A DNA stretch of 40,105 nucleotides, from positions 1 to 40,105 of IMG/VR virus record IMGVR_UViG_3300032308_001496; one strand, given 5' to 3'. The position numbers and the translations under genes were made by a program. This DNA comes from a virus. Below are positions 1-7,946 of this stretch, in pieces; the stretch's first letter is position 1; the number at the start of each line of letters is the position of its first letter. Under the pieces are notes generated by a model. It was not told the DNA's origin. It saw only the letters and a program-made list of their open reading frames with translations, and did not search any database.

Positions 1-114
1 TGACAGTCGAAGTCTCCCACGTCGGGCGGAACCCCTGCGCCTCGCTCGTCAGGTCCACATAGGGCGCCAGATGAGATATGTTGTTCGTCTCGCATGAGTT
101 CTTGGGGCACCACA
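1..114. repeat. Terminal overlap, left copy (circular closure)
   Basis: Bases 1-114 are identical to 39992-40105. The copy lies inside a reading frame that continues seamlessly across the join, so the repeat most likely marks a circular or circularly permuted genome whose assembly was not trimmed. A real short direct terminal repeat is possible but would sit inside a gene, which is unusual. Confidence 0.95.
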
Positions 115-847
115 CCGTGTCGCCGAGGTGGCGGTTCACGCAGTTCCAGCATACGGGGTAGTAGTCCGAGTTGTTCGCCTTGTCCGCCTTGTGCATCCAC
201 ACGCCGTTGCTGTCCTTGGTGTAGCGGGTGTCGTCGTTGGGAACGCCGGCCGCCTCCAGGTAAGCCCACACGTCGGCATCGCTCCAGTGGCGCATGGGAT
301 AGTATTGTGTTGGCACGCCGGCCTGCACCAAGGCGTCTTGGGCGAGCGGCACTTGGCCTTTGATCAAGTCCACATCGCCCGACTTTTGGCCGTGGAAGGC
401 ACTGTCCCAAGGGAACTCAAACGTCCCGGTCGGCCGGCGCAGAGCGTCCAAGCCGCAGAGGTAGCGACCGCTTGCCAATTCCTCCGGCTGCGGCTCCTCA
501 GTGCCGAGGCAGAGGGCCAGGGCTTTCTGTCCAAACTGGTAGAGCTTCACAAAGTCAAAGCGCGGGGCGCCGGTCTCGATGTCAAAGCCGTCCGTCAGCA
601 TGTAGTCCAGCGGAGCGTAGTCATACATCTCCAAGTCCCACGCATTGGCCAGCCGGTCGCTGAAGGCGTAGCGGCTGCGGAACCGGGGCTCGCGCCACTG
701 GATCACCGGCAGCTTGGCTCCGACCTCGTAGCGGATAAGGTGCAGCATCGCCGTGCTGTCCTTGCCGCCAGACCAGAGGACAACGGGGTTGGCGCTGGCA
801 TCCAGCCAACGCTCCACCTGCCGACAAGTCTTTTTGATTAGCTCCAT
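1..847 (-). CDS. PAPS reductase / sulfotransferase-like protein (main part; continues at 39991-39882)
   Basis: The gene starts with ATG at 847, sharing a base with the stop of the upstream virion gene (TAATG), and runs off base 1 to continue at 39991 and stop at 39882, giving 318 residues. The N-terminal SGGKDS (residues 26-31) is the PP-loop pyrophosphatase motif of the PAPS reductase/ATP sulfurylase-type family, which adenylates or reduces sulfur compounds. A cysteine cluster with CWNC and further cysteines lies in the C-terminal half (CWNC near 160 in the plus-strand coordinates) and could bind metal or an Fe-S cluster. Phages often carry such genes; roles suggested in the family include sulfur metabolism and DndC-like DNA modification, but neither can be assigned here. 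It sits oddly inside the late virion operon. Confidence 0.88.
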   Translation of the reverse strand, partial: MELIKKTCRQVERWLDASANPVVLWSGGKDSTAMLHLIRYEVGAKLPVIQWREPRFRSRYAFSDRLANAWDLEMYDYAPLDYMLTDGFDIETGAPRFDFVKLYQFGQKALALCLGTEEPQPEELASGRYLCGLDALRRPTGTFEFPWDSAFHGQKSGDVDLIKGQVPLAQDALVQAGVPTQYYPMRHWSDADVWAYLEAAGVPNDDTRYTKDSNGVWMHKADKANNSDYYPVCWNCVNRHLGDTVWCPKNSCETNNISHLAPYVDLTSEAQGFRPTWETSTV

Positions 848-1683
848 TAGATTGCGATAGCGCCGATGCCGACCGCCATGCCCACGCCGCTGCCAATCAT
901 GCCCATGGTGCCGGCTTGGCTTGCGGCCCCAGCCTGCATGCCCGCACCTTGCAGCGCGGCGTTGTTGTTGAGCACCGAGTTGTAGCGGTTTTGGGCCATA
1001 TTCGTGTTGAAGGATTCCACGTTGCCCGCCTGTTGCAATGACCCGCCAAAAATATTCCCCACCTGTCCGGTCGTGGTCGAAAGCGTCTGCGCCCCAAGCC
1101 CAAACGCCGGCCCAATCGCCTGCCGAAACGGATCAAGGTCGCCATAAGCCCCAGCCAATCCAACCCGCCGCTGCCTGCGCGCAAGGTCCATCTGATTGAC
1201 GCCCGCCGCAAAGCCACGCCGCTGGTCCTGCCGCGCGGTGCCGTAGGCATCCCGGTTGAGAATCTCAGCCGCGCTGCTGCCCATCGAGGTGCCAAGCCCA
1301 CGCGCCGCAAAGGCCGCCCGCGCCGACTGGGTGGCGTCCCGCTGCTGCTCCGGGGTCAGCGAGCGGCCGAGGGCCAGCTCCGACTCCGCATCCTGCTGGA
1401 GCCGCGCCTCAATGGCATTCGGCGTGCTCGCCGCCGTCAGCTCTTCGCCGACGACCCCACGCGTGCGGGCGAGGTATTCGTTGTCGAGCTTACCGGCAAG
1501 CTGGTCGGCGGTGCCGAACTGCATCTTGATGTATTCGGGATACAGTCTTTTGATCGCCGCTTCTTCGGCGGCAGACTGCGCCTGAGCCACGCGAATGCTC
1601 GCATTGGCCATCTTGTCGTAATCGATTGGCGCCGGTGCGGCTGGCACTGGCTGCATCGCTGGTGATGATGATTTTCCTCCCAT
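847..1683 (-). CDS. Internal virion protein (278 aa)
   Basis: The N-terminus is disordered and Pro-rich; the middle is helical (SIRVAQAQSAAEEAAIKRL, then RDATQSARAAFAARGLG) and the C-terminus is a Gly/Ala/Met-rich hydrophobic segment (GMIGSGVGMAVGIGAIAI) that could enter a membrane. This matches the first ejection proteins of podoviruses. It is separated from the other ejection genes by the reductase and cysteine-cluster genes. Ribosome site AGGAGG. Confidence 0.75.
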   Translation of the reverse strand: MGGKSSSPAMQPVPAAPAPIDYDKMANASIRVAQAQSAAEEAAIKRLYPEYIKMQFGTADQLAGKLDNEYLARTRGVVGEELTAASTPNAIEARLQQDAESELALGRSLTPEQQRDATQSARAAFAARGLGTSMGSSAAEILNRDAYGTARQDQRRGFAAGVNQMDLARRQRRVGLAGAYGDLDPFRQAIGPAFGLGAQTLSTTTGQVGNIFGGSLQQAGNVESFNTNMAQNRYNSVLNNNAALQGAGMQAGAASQAGTMGMIGSGVGMAVGIGAIAI

Positions 1684-1687
1684 AGTA

Positions 1688-2032
1688 TTATCCTCCTGTT
1701 TTCTTAATTAGTGTTTCCCACAAGTATACTCGCGGCTCAAAGCTCCCACGTCGGCACCATGCCGCATATTGCTGCGGATGCGGCGCCACGCGCAGACACT
1801 CCCGCACAGGGTTTGTGCCAGCAGCGCCAGCAGCCAGAGTGACGAACCAGCAGTTAGCTTCCCCGAGTTCAAAGTTTTGCTCCTCCGCGTTCCACCGGCA
1901 GGCTTTGGCCAGCATGAAGCAGCTTGGGCTGTTCCACACATAGCCGCTGCTCAGATGCTCGCCGACTGCTTCCCAGAAGTCTTGCGTGCTGTGGTTGTCC
2001 CACCATGTTTTTGCTTTTTGCCATGGGGTCAT
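1688..2032 (-). CDS. Unknown protein, Trp/Cys-rich (114 aa)
   Basis: Many Trp and Cys residues (KTWWDNHSTQDFWEAV, CFMLAKACRW, CWFVTLAAGAAG). It overlaps the previous fibre gene by 4 nt and precedes the ejection protein by 4 nt. No family is recognised; a small virion or host-attack protein is possible. Confidence 0.6.
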   Translation of the reverse strand: MTPWQKAKTWWDNHSTQDFWEAVGEHLSSGYVWNSPSCFMLAKACRWNAEEQNFELGEANCWFVTLAAGAAGTNPVRECLRVAPHPQQYAAWCRRGSFEPRVYLWETLIKKTGG

Positions 2033-2682
2033 CGGAAGATGGCGACACTGTTAGAAGCTCGGTCAGCAGGTGTCCCTGCCTTATTGACAACTTGAATAAT
2101 TATTGACGATGTTCCGGCTGTATTGCGGCTAACCGCGCTGTTCGCCTCATATACAAAAGACGCATCCACACCGTCTCCAGATGTCGTTGTTTGCAGGCAA
2201 TAGTTGGCGTCTGGCATTGCGGTCGTAAAAGTCAAAGTGTAGTTGCCAGCAGCGTTGCGGAGAACACTGGTCACGTTGCCCGAAGCACGAATAAGTCGGT
2301 TTGTATTTGCGGTAGACGTAGTGCCGGTTGTGTCTTTTGTTCCATCAAAATTCGCCCAAGCACGGCACGCAAAGATCGGCGGCGAGTTGTCGGCGTTAAG
2401 CGCCTTTTTGATTTCACCGGCATTAGCGGCGAGGGATAGCTTGGCGTCGGTCACGGCATCGTCGGCGATCTTGGCCGTCTCAACTGCGTTGCTGGCCAGC
2501 TTCGCGGCCGTCACGTTTGCGTCCAAAATCTTCGCGGTCGTCACGTTTGCGTCCAAAATCTTCGCGGTCGTGACTTCGTCATTGCTCAACGTGATCGTTG
2601 CACTATTGACCATCTGGTTGAGCAAGCCCGGTAAGACCGTGTTGCCAGAGACCCATGTATATCCTGTAGTTGCTGTTGCCAT
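2029..2682 (-). CDS. Tail fibre protein with repeats (217 aa)
   Basis: ATG with an AAGGAG site. Residues 35-85 hold a chain of short repeats, V-T-x-A-K-I/L in ten-residue steps (TTAKILDANV twice, then TAAKLASNAV and so on), which form a triple-helical fibre shaft. The C-terminal domain is a beta tip (ANYCLQTTTSGDGVD, IIIQVVNKAG). It recognises a receptor. Confidence 0.76.
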   Translation of the reverse strand: MATATTGYTWVSGNTVLPGLLNQMVNSATITLSNDEVTTAKILDANVTTAKILDANVTAAKLASNAVETAKIADDAVTDAKLSLAANAGEIKKALNADNSPPIFACRAWANFDGTKDTTGTTSTANTNRLIRASGNVTSVLRNAAGNYTLTFTTAMPDANYCLQTTTSGDGVDASFVYEANSAVSRNTAGTSSIIIQVVNKAGTPADRASNSVAIFR

Positions 2683-2699
2683 ATTGTTCTCCTTAGTTG

Positions 2700-4721
2700 T
2701 TAAGCTGCGTTGCGTGTCTCGGTCGGCGGGTTGGACGGGCCAGCGGCCTCGATTGAGACGTTGCGGATTTCTGGCCGGTGAGCCGTGGTTTGAAATTCAA
2801 GCTCGGCGTAGTGCGCTTTTTGGCGGATCGGCTGCTTAAGTGAGTAATCTTCGCCGACTCCTGAGTCGTTGGACTGGCCGGGCAGCAGAGTGATCGTGCG
2901 GTCGGGGTTCACCAGGATGGCGCGCACCGTAATGCTGCCGGTGTCGGGGAGGACAACATCGGACAGGGCGCGGGTGAAGCGCTTGCTCGTCATCGTGCCC
3001 ATACTGTAGCGACGGGTGATGATGCGACCGGGGACCGGCGTGACGACATCGGCCTCTTGGTCGGGCGACTGGTCGCCTTCTTCAACTTCATCGAGGAGCA
3101 TGAGGCGGCCAGCCTTGTTGCTGACAAAGAGGCGGCGCTCGTTGGCTCGGGTAGCCACCACAAAGTCATCCACGCCGAAGCCGTAGATGTCGCGGGTTTC
3201 CCACTGGTCGTTCAAGGCATTGTATAAAAACACGCCGTTGTTGCTGTCGGCACCGGCCAGCGGGACGGCGAGGTAATAGCGGTTGCTATACCAGAGGCCG
3301 ACCGAGTTCTTGAGCAGGGTGGCGTTGAGGTCGTCGAGCTGGTTGGCGATGGGGTCGCTGAGAGGCTTGGTGTCGCCGCGTAGCTTTAAGTCAAGGCGGC
3401 TGTCGAGGCGGTAGACGCCGGCGTCACTCAGGAAGTAGACGTATTGCCCCGCCGTAGCGATGGACCGGCGGGCCGCGCAGCCGACCTCATCGGTGAGGAG
3501 CGTGAGGCGGGAGAGTGCGGTGTCGATGGCCGTGCCGGTGCCGTCTGTGCTGGAAATCTGGTTCACTTCGGCCAGCCAGATGCTCTTGCGGCAGAAGACG
3601 AGGAAGGTGTTTTCCACCCAGGCATGCACGGCGACGACGAAGTCATTGCTGCCCGCACCGGCGCGGAAGCTGGCCCAAAACGGATCGTAGGTATTGGCGT
3701 CGAGAATATCGCTGATGAGGACGTTGTTCTTGCCGTCTGGAAGGATGAGGCGGTTGTTGATGTAGGTGCCCCACGCCGTTGACCGCATGGTCTTGTAGGT
3801 GGCCGGGAGTCCGGCGGGCACGCCAGCGGGGCTGCGAACGAAGGCGGTTGCAACGCCGTCCCAGTAGAGAGGCGCCTTGACGCGGCGGATGGTGCGGCCG
3901 CTCGTTGTGGCGTCAGTCGCGGTGCCGCTGGGCACCGTGATCGTGAAGCTGTTGCCGTTTGCAGCCACCGTCTGAATGTCGTATTCCACGCCGTCAAAGG
4001 CAGCGACATTGCTCCCCTCGATGCGCACGCGGGCGCCGGCGGGGAAGCCGTGGCCGGTCAGGTTGACGGTCGCCGTGGTCGTGCTGACCTGTATTCCGTT
4101 GGTGGTCACGTTCTTGATGACCCAGCCCGGACGCGAGGCGTCGGCTTCGCGGAAGAGGTAGAGGCGGTCGTTGGCCTGCGTCATGGAAACCGTGTCGGTT
4201 GGCTCAATGATCTCGTCCGGTGATGTCGGGTAGGCCAGCTCCTGCGGGAGCACGCTGATGACGATGTAGTCGCCGTTCTCGTCTACGATCTCCTCGCTGC
4301 CCTGCGAGACGGCAGTAACCAGGAAGCCGCCCGACCAGACACCGGCGAAGGATTGGTTGTCGTCCAAGAGAATCGTGTAAGCACGGTCGCCGCCCGCGAG
4401 CACGACGATCTCGGCGCTTTGCACCTGATCCGGCGAGCGGTAGACGCTGGCCGCAAAGATGCCGCCACTGTAGACGCTCTGCACCACCGGCGCGTTGGGC
4501 GCAGGGTTCAGCACAAAGGGAACTGTGAGCGGCGAGCTGGCCACGCTGATGGCATCCGCCATGCGCTTGGCGCCCTTGCGTGTCACCGCCACGCCACGGT
4601 CGAGCCGCATGTTCTCCGAGAGCTGGAGCATGCCAGCAGGCAGCGCAACCGGATTGATGCGCGAGGCATAGCCTGCGAATCCGGCGTCACCGTCGCGGAG
4701 GATGGGGCTTTCTAAAGGCAT
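2700..4721 (-). CDS. Probable tail nozzle protein with E1-FCCH-like domain (673 aa)
   Basis: Starts MPLESPILRDGDAGFAGYASRINP, as in short-tailed phage tail proteins. Residues about 210-275 hold the ubiquitin-E1-FCCH-like beta domain: TVNLTGHGFPAG, then FDGVEYDIQ, then ANGNSFTI. The rest is beta-propeller-like (AVPLAGADSNNGVFLYN). It likely forms the tail tube tip through which DNA leaves. Late place in the operon fits. Confidence 0.78.
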   Translation of the reverse strand: MPLESPILRDGDAGFAGYASRINPVALPAGMLQLSENMRLDRGVAVTRKGAKRMADAISVASSPLTVPFVLNPAPNAPVVQSVYSGGIFAASVYRSPDQVQSAEIVVLAGGDRAYTILLDDNQSFAGVWSGGFLVTAVSQGSEEIVDENGDYIVISVLPQELAYPTSPDEIIEPTDTVSMTQANDRLYLFREADASRPGWVIKNVTTNGIQVSTTTATVNLTGHGFPAGARVRIEGSNVAAFDGVEYDIQTVAANGNSFTITVPSGTATDATTSGRTIRRVKAPLYWDGVATAFVRSPAGVPAGLPATYKTMRSTAWGTYINNRLILPDGKNNVLISDILDANTYDPFWASFRAGAGSNDFVVAVHAWVENTFLVFCRKSIWLAEVNQISSTDGTGTAIDTALSRLTLLTDEVGCAARRSIATAGQYVYFLSDAGVYRLDSRLDLKLRGDTKPLSDPIANQLDDLNATLLKNSVGLWYSNRYYLAVPLAGADSNNGVFLYNALNDQWETRDIYGFGVDDFVVATRANERRLFVSNKAGRLMLLDEVEEGDQSPDQEADVVTPVPGRIITRRYSMGTMTSKRFTRALSDVVLPDTGSITVRAILVNPDRTITLLPGQSNDSGVGEDYSLKQPIRQKAHYAELEFQTTAHRPEIRNVSIEAAGPSNPPTETRNAA

Positions 4722-5516
4722 TTAGAATTTGATGCAGTAAAGCAGCGCGATGTTCGCGGGACGGGTTTCGGTGGCCGTGCGCGGGGTGCCGCTGGTGCCG
4801 TCTGTCGTGGGGGCGTCAACCGTTATCGAAGCACTTGCAGAAGAGACCCCAGCTCCAGCAAGCGCGCCACCGCCCGTGTTTCTCCAAATGGAGCTTCCAT
4901 TTGTGAGGGTATGATAGTGACCTTGAAATGCGTCGCCTTCTTTGGCGGCGAAGGTCTTGTTGTAGGCGATCCCGCCAATTGTCTGCGATCCGCTGCCGCG
5001 CACAAAGATGCCGCGCAGGTCGGGCAGCGGCAGGCGTTTATTAGCAGCAAAGTCAGTGGCCGCATCAGCTCCTCGCGTTGAGGCCGATCCGCCGCTGGTG
5101 AGGATTGGCAGGTCGGTATTGGTCCAGTTGTCCCAGAGGACGGTAAACAGCGCCGAGTAGTCAGCCGAGGCGTTGGTTGCATTGCTCGCCGCGCTGCCGA
5201 TGGTGTCGCCGTTGGCCGCCAACCATCCGGTTGGAGCTGTGGATCGGGCAAATGACTGCACCGTGCTAACAGGCACTAATGCGTTGGCTACGGCCGCGAC
5301 AAGGTTGGCAGTGGACACGGTGATTGCTGTTGGCAGTGCTCCGGTCGCCAGCTTGGAAAGCGCAATCGCCGCCGCCGCATCAATGTCCGCATTGACCAGT
5401 CCGCCGCGCACCACAGATGCAGCCACACGCTTGGTCAGTCCGCTCTGCTCGATGATAAACTCGTCGCCGCCCGCGAGGGTTGTGGCTTGGGTTAGTTGTC
5501 CGATTGTTTTGGCCAT
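4722..5516 (-). CDS. Tail fibre / collar protein (264 aa)
   Basis: Starts MAKTIGQLTQATTLAGGDEFIIEQSG, a typical fibre N-terminus. The C-terminal half is the tail-collar pattern: LPLPDLRGIFVRG, then FQGHYHTL, then ETRPANIALLYCIKF at the very end. Such domains trimerise and form receptor fibres. It overlaps nothing and is followed by the nozzle-like gene one base away. Confidence 0.85.
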   Translation of the reverse strand: MAKTIGQLTQATTLAGGDEFIIEQSGLTKRVAASVVRGGLVNADIDAAAAIALSKLATGALPTAITVSTANLVAAVANALVPVSTVQSFARSTAPTGWLAANGDTIGSAASNATNASADYSALFTVLWDNWTNTDLPILTSGGSASTRGADAATDFAANKRLPLPDLRGIFVRGSGSQTIGGIAYNKTFAAKEGDAFQGHYHTLTNGSSIWRNTGGGALAGAGVSSASASITVDAPTTDGTSGTPRTATETRPANIALLYCIKF

Positions 5517-5520
5517 ATAA

Positions 5521-6108
5521 TTAGTTCAGTGCTGCTTTTAGTTTGCTGCGAAATCGTGCCGCGTCGCCGGGGGAAATGTCGGTCTTGCGGCTGGGGGAAA
5601 CTTGCTGGTGGGTGACGACCATGCTCATGGGGATGCCCCACTTGCGCAGGCGCGGGGCCAAGTATTCGATGGCCGAGGCCATGGCGTCGTCGCCCAAGGG
5701 GTAGTCGTAGGTGTTGCCCTCCCAGGCGAGCCCGAGGCTCCATGAGTTGAGGTCAGGGCGGCCCATCCAGTTGCTGCGGCCGGCGTGCCAGGCCCGCTCG
5801 CTGTCGTTGCAAAACACGGTGCGGCGGCCGTCGCGGGCGATAAGGACGTGGTAGGACACTTTAGATGCGGGGTTGCTGATCCAGGCGACACCACCACGAT
5901 AACTTCCGTCGCTGTGATGGAGCACTACCGCTTCCGGCTTGATCAAGTGGCTGCCCTTGTTCGGCGTGCTGACCCTGCGCTCGTCGTAGCTGGTCTTGGG
6001 CGGCTCGACGGTGAAGCTCGGACTGGATGCGGAGACAGAGTTCGGCGAGGCCGGCGCTGGGGTAGCGTCGGACGGCTTGCCAAATAGTCTCCTGATCCAG
6101 TTCCACAT
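5521..6108 (-). CDS. Endolysin, N-acetylmuramoyl-L-alanine amidase (195 aa)
   Basis: An amidase_2 fold with zinc ligands H64 (HH at 64-65), H167 (VVTHQQV) and D177 (KTDISPG), and H108 in ERAWHAG as the catalytic-site partner. An N-terminal part of about 50 residues is basic then Pro/Ser-rich, with an aromatic first ten residues that could anchor it. It cuts the amide bond of peptidoglycan. It starts 6 nt after the lipoprotein stop. Confidence 0.9.
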   Translation of the reverse strand: MWNWIRRLFGKPSDATPAPASPNSVSASSPSFTVEPPKTSYDERRVSTPNKGSHLIKPEAVVLHHSDGSYRGGVAWISNPASKVSYHVLIARDGRRTVFCNDSERAWHAGRSNWMGRPDLNSWSLGLAWEGNTYDYPLGDDAMASAIEYLAPRLRKWGIPMSMVVTHQQVSPSRKTDISPGDAARFRSKLKAALN

Positions 6109-6114
6109 TGATGC

Positions 6115-6261
6115 TTACTTTTTGTATCCGTCCGTTTTGGGCTGGTAGGTGAGCGTGGCTTGTTGCTTGAGGAAGTCGTAGCCGACCGTCACGCAGCCGG
6201 TGCCCAAGAGGGCGAAGGCGGCGAGCAGGATGCCGGCGGCGATAATCTTAGAGCCGCGCAT
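6115..6261 (-). CDS. Small lipoprotein, Rz1-like spanin candidate (48 aa)
   Basis: A signal peptide (IIAAGILLAAFALLGTGC) ends in a cysteine after GTG, close to a lipobox; the mature part is about 26 residues. ATG at 6261 overlaps the end of the holin-like gene by 14 nt. Small lipoproteins beside the endolysin are usually outer-membrane spanins (Rz1), which join the membranes in Gram-negative lysis. No Rz partner is visible. Confidence 0.6.
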   Translation of the reverse strand: MRGSKIIAAGILLAAFALLGTGCVTVGYDFLKQQATLTYQPKTDGYKK

Positions 6262-6421
6262 TGTTGTCCTTGGCCATGACGAGCCCCCAGGCTGCCATGA
6301 GACTTGCGGCGATGAGGCCGATGTCCGGAATGCTGCCGGTGGACAAGAATTCTTTGGCGCCAGTCGCGACAGCGATGATGGCGGTCAATGCGCCGAGCGT
6401 AGTTGTTTTCCAGTTTCTCAT
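6248..6421 (-). CDS. Second holin-like membrane protein (57 aa)
   Basis: Two membrane segments: LGALTAIIAVATGA (about 9-22) and IGLIAASLMAAWGLVMA (about 34-50), with a short basic tail. ATG at 6421 overlaps the preceding stop. The two-span layout next to the amidase fits a holin better than the gene before it. Confidence 0.66.
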   Translation of the reverse strand: MRNWKTTTLGALTAIIAVATGAKEFLSTGSIPDIGLIAASLMAAWGLVMAKDNNARL

Positions 6422-6642
6422 AGTTTCTCCTTCGTTATCTTCGTTATCTTTTGTTTAGTTCTGAGATCGTGCAGAACCGAAATTAGGGTGATCACGCCGA
6501 CCGCAAGACCTACGCAAAGGCCGGCGACTCGGAGGTAAAGCTCCAGATGGCTCACCATGCTGACGGCCGCGCTGCCGAGGCTGGCAAACGTCCCCAAGGC
6601 TCCGCGCTCGACCGTTGAAAAGTGCTGCTGCATGTAGCTCAT
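6418..6642 (-). CDS. Membrane protein, holin-like candidate (74 aa)
   Basis: One strong membrane segment (LRVAGLCVGLAVGVITLISVL, residues about 37-57) and a basic Lys-rich C-terminal tail. The preceding helix is amphipathic. It starts the lysis cluster with another membrane gene, a small lipoprotein and the amidase. A pinholin or holin role is plausible. Its tail is coded by the 28-bp repeat. Confidence 0.62.
   Translation of the reverse strand: MSYMQQHFSTVERGALGTFASLGSAAVSMVSHLELYLRVAGLCVGLAVGVITLISVLHDLRTKQKITKITKEKL
6428..6455. repeat. 28-bp direct repeat, copy B
   Basis: Exact second copy of the sequence at 7299-7326. Here it codes the C-terminal basic tail of the 74-aa membrane protein, which suggests that the tail arose from a copied segment. 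Confidence 0.85.
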
Positions 6643-6648
6643 AAGGTA

Positions 6649-6987
6649 TTATACGGTTGCTGGAGTTAGCGTTGGCATTGGCGGGCCGCCGTCTTCGCCA
6701 AACCAAGTCGTTACTTGCCAAGGGAACGCCACATCGTCTGTGGAGGCATATTGAGCCTCATTCTGTGACCCCCAAATAGTCCAGTAACCATTATCCCAAG
6801 AAATCGCGCTTAGGTCTGCGTCTGTAGATCCGGCAAGGTTATAGTATGGCTTACCGACCGACTCTCCTGTGACAGTGTAAATGCCATTGACGGCCGCCGT
6901 TCCCGCGCCTGACACCACAACGGCGTTATACTCTACGGTCGCAAGACCATAGCTGCCGTTTACTGACAATGTCGGGGCGAGGACCAT
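6649..6987 (-). CDS. Small structural protein, carbohydrate-contact-like (112 aa)
   Basis: Aromatic-rich beta protein: YGLATVEYNAVVVSG, then NGIYTVTGESVG, then WDNGYWTIWG. The pattern resembles short repeats of tail-spike or chaperone-like receptors. It sits before the holin-type genes. Function unknown. Confidence 0.58.
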   Translation of the reverse strand: MVLAPTLSVNGSYGLATVEYNAVVVSGAGTAAVNGIYTVTGESVGKPYYNLAGSTDADLSAISWDNGYWTIWGSQNEAQYASTDDVAFPWQVTTWFGEDGGPPMPTLTPATV

Positions 6988-7247
6988 TAGGCGGTGTAGG
7001 CAATGATGCGGCCGCTGTGCAGCGTGATGGCGGTGAACTTGCCGAATAGCGTGGTTCCGGCAGGGATTGTCGGGGCGCTGCCGCTGGTGGCGTTGGCGAT
7101 GCCGTTGGTGATATTGCCGGTTAGAGCGCTGAACTTGGCGTCGGCGAGGACTTGGATTGCGAGCCAGTCGCCGGTGCGGGCCGTGGTGTCGGCGATGTAG
7201 ATGCCGCCGCTCAGGCCATTGGTGATTTTGTTGTTAGGGAAGCCCAT
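6987..7247 (-). CDS. Small Gly/Thr-rich structural protein (86 aa)
   Basis: Beta-rich (FGKFTAITLHSGRIIAYTA) with Asn-Gly loops, in the tail block. Its stop overlaps the start of the next gene (TAATG). A small virion or capsid-decoration protein is likely. No family recognised. Confidence 0.6.
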   Translation of the reverse strand: MGFPNNKITNGLSGGIYIADTTARTGDWLAIQVLADAKFSALTGNITNGIANATSGSAPTIPAGTTLFGKFTAITLHSGRIIAYTA

Positions 7248-7259
7248 GATATTAGTTGA

Positions 7260-7287
7260 GAGTTGAGGGTTTAGAGTTGAGGGTTTG
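7260..7287. repeat. Tandem 14-bp repeat before the 7247 gene
   Basis: Two copies of GAGTTGAGGGTTT plus one base lie head to tail (7260-7273 and 7274-7287) in the gap before the gene that starts at 7247. With the 28-bp repeat beside it, this is the only simple-repeat gap in the tail block. Confidence 0.75.
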
Positions 7288-7298
7288 GGTTTGGTAAA

Positions 7299-7326
7299 TC
7301 CTTCGTTATCTTCGTTATCTTTTGTT
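7299..7326. repeat. 28-bp direct repeat, copy A
   Basis: A 28-base pyrimidine-rich sequence holding TTCGTTATC twice is identical to 6428-6455. In copy A it follows the stop of the connector gene. Confidence 0.85.
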
Positions 7327-7946
7327 CAATAAGGTCCAACATTGGCGGTCCATCGCCGGACCTGCTTTTGCTGGAAGGTGAATTTCTCGGTCTCCTTGAC
7401 GAGACTCAGCTCGGCGCGGGCATACATGACCTGCGCCTTGTCAAGCTGTCCGTCTTCGGTCAAGAGGTCGCCGGTCAGGCTAAACTTGCAGTAGTCGGCG
7501 AGTATTTGAGGGACAGTCTGGGCAAGGGCCGTGGCGAGGACGGTGCTGATGTCCGGGCTGGGCAGGCGGAATTTGACGTAGACCGTGCTCGGGCAGTCGG
7601 ACGGCAGGCGGATTTTGTCGAGGTCGAGGCTGAAGTGAATCTCGCGGGGAGCTGCGTGCGTGCGGGTATCGTCTTGGTAGACCGCAAACACGTCCCCGAT
7701 CTCGGTCTGGCCAGCCTGCGCCAGATCAAGATAGATGTCCTCGGCCGCGCCGGTCTGAACCGTGCGCTGTTCAGTGCGCGTCAGGTCGGGCCAATCGTAA
7801 AACTCCCAGGCATCGCGGAGGTGCATGCCGAGGTTGTCCACCATGATCGTCTTGGTGGTCGTCGGCAGATTGTCGATGGACGAACCATCCAACCCGGCGC
7901 GAGAGGCGGCGTTGGTCACGATGGACTGGACGGTTACGGTCTTCAT
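7326..7946 (-). CDS. Head-tail connector-like protein (206 aa)
   Basis: ATG at 7946 is chosen within the TGATG overlap. The protein begins VTVQSIVTNAASRAGLDG, then helices with MHLRDAWEFYDWPDL, as in podovirus adaptor/connector proteins. Residues 100-160 are beta with RLPSPDIST. It may join portal and tail. The family is a guess from pattern and position. Confidence 0.62.
   Translation of the reverse strand: MKTVTVQSIVTNAASRAGLDGSSIDNLPTTTKTIMVDNLGMHLRDAWEFYDWPDLTRTEQRTVQTGAAEDIYLDLAQAGQTEIGDVFAVYQDDTRTHAAPREIHFSLDLDKIRLPSDCPSTVYVKFRLPSPDISTVLATALAQTVPQILADYCKFSLTGDLLTEDGQLDKAQVMYARAELSLVKETEKFTFQQKQVRRWTANVGPY

Noticed and set aside
1-114. True short direct terminal repeat of a linear phage
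   Set aside because: The copy is inside an open gene that reads through the circular join, so assembly overlap is the simpler explanation; virion end mapping would settle it.
128-841. A long plus-strand frame opposite the PAPS-reductase gene
   Set aside because: It is the antisense shadow of a clear SGGKDS-containing gene and has no ribosome site or recognisable domain.
2948-2962. Two GGACA copies 10 bp apart near 2948-2962
   Set aside because: They lie within the coding sequence of a large structural gene, with no regulatory context, and can arise by codon use.
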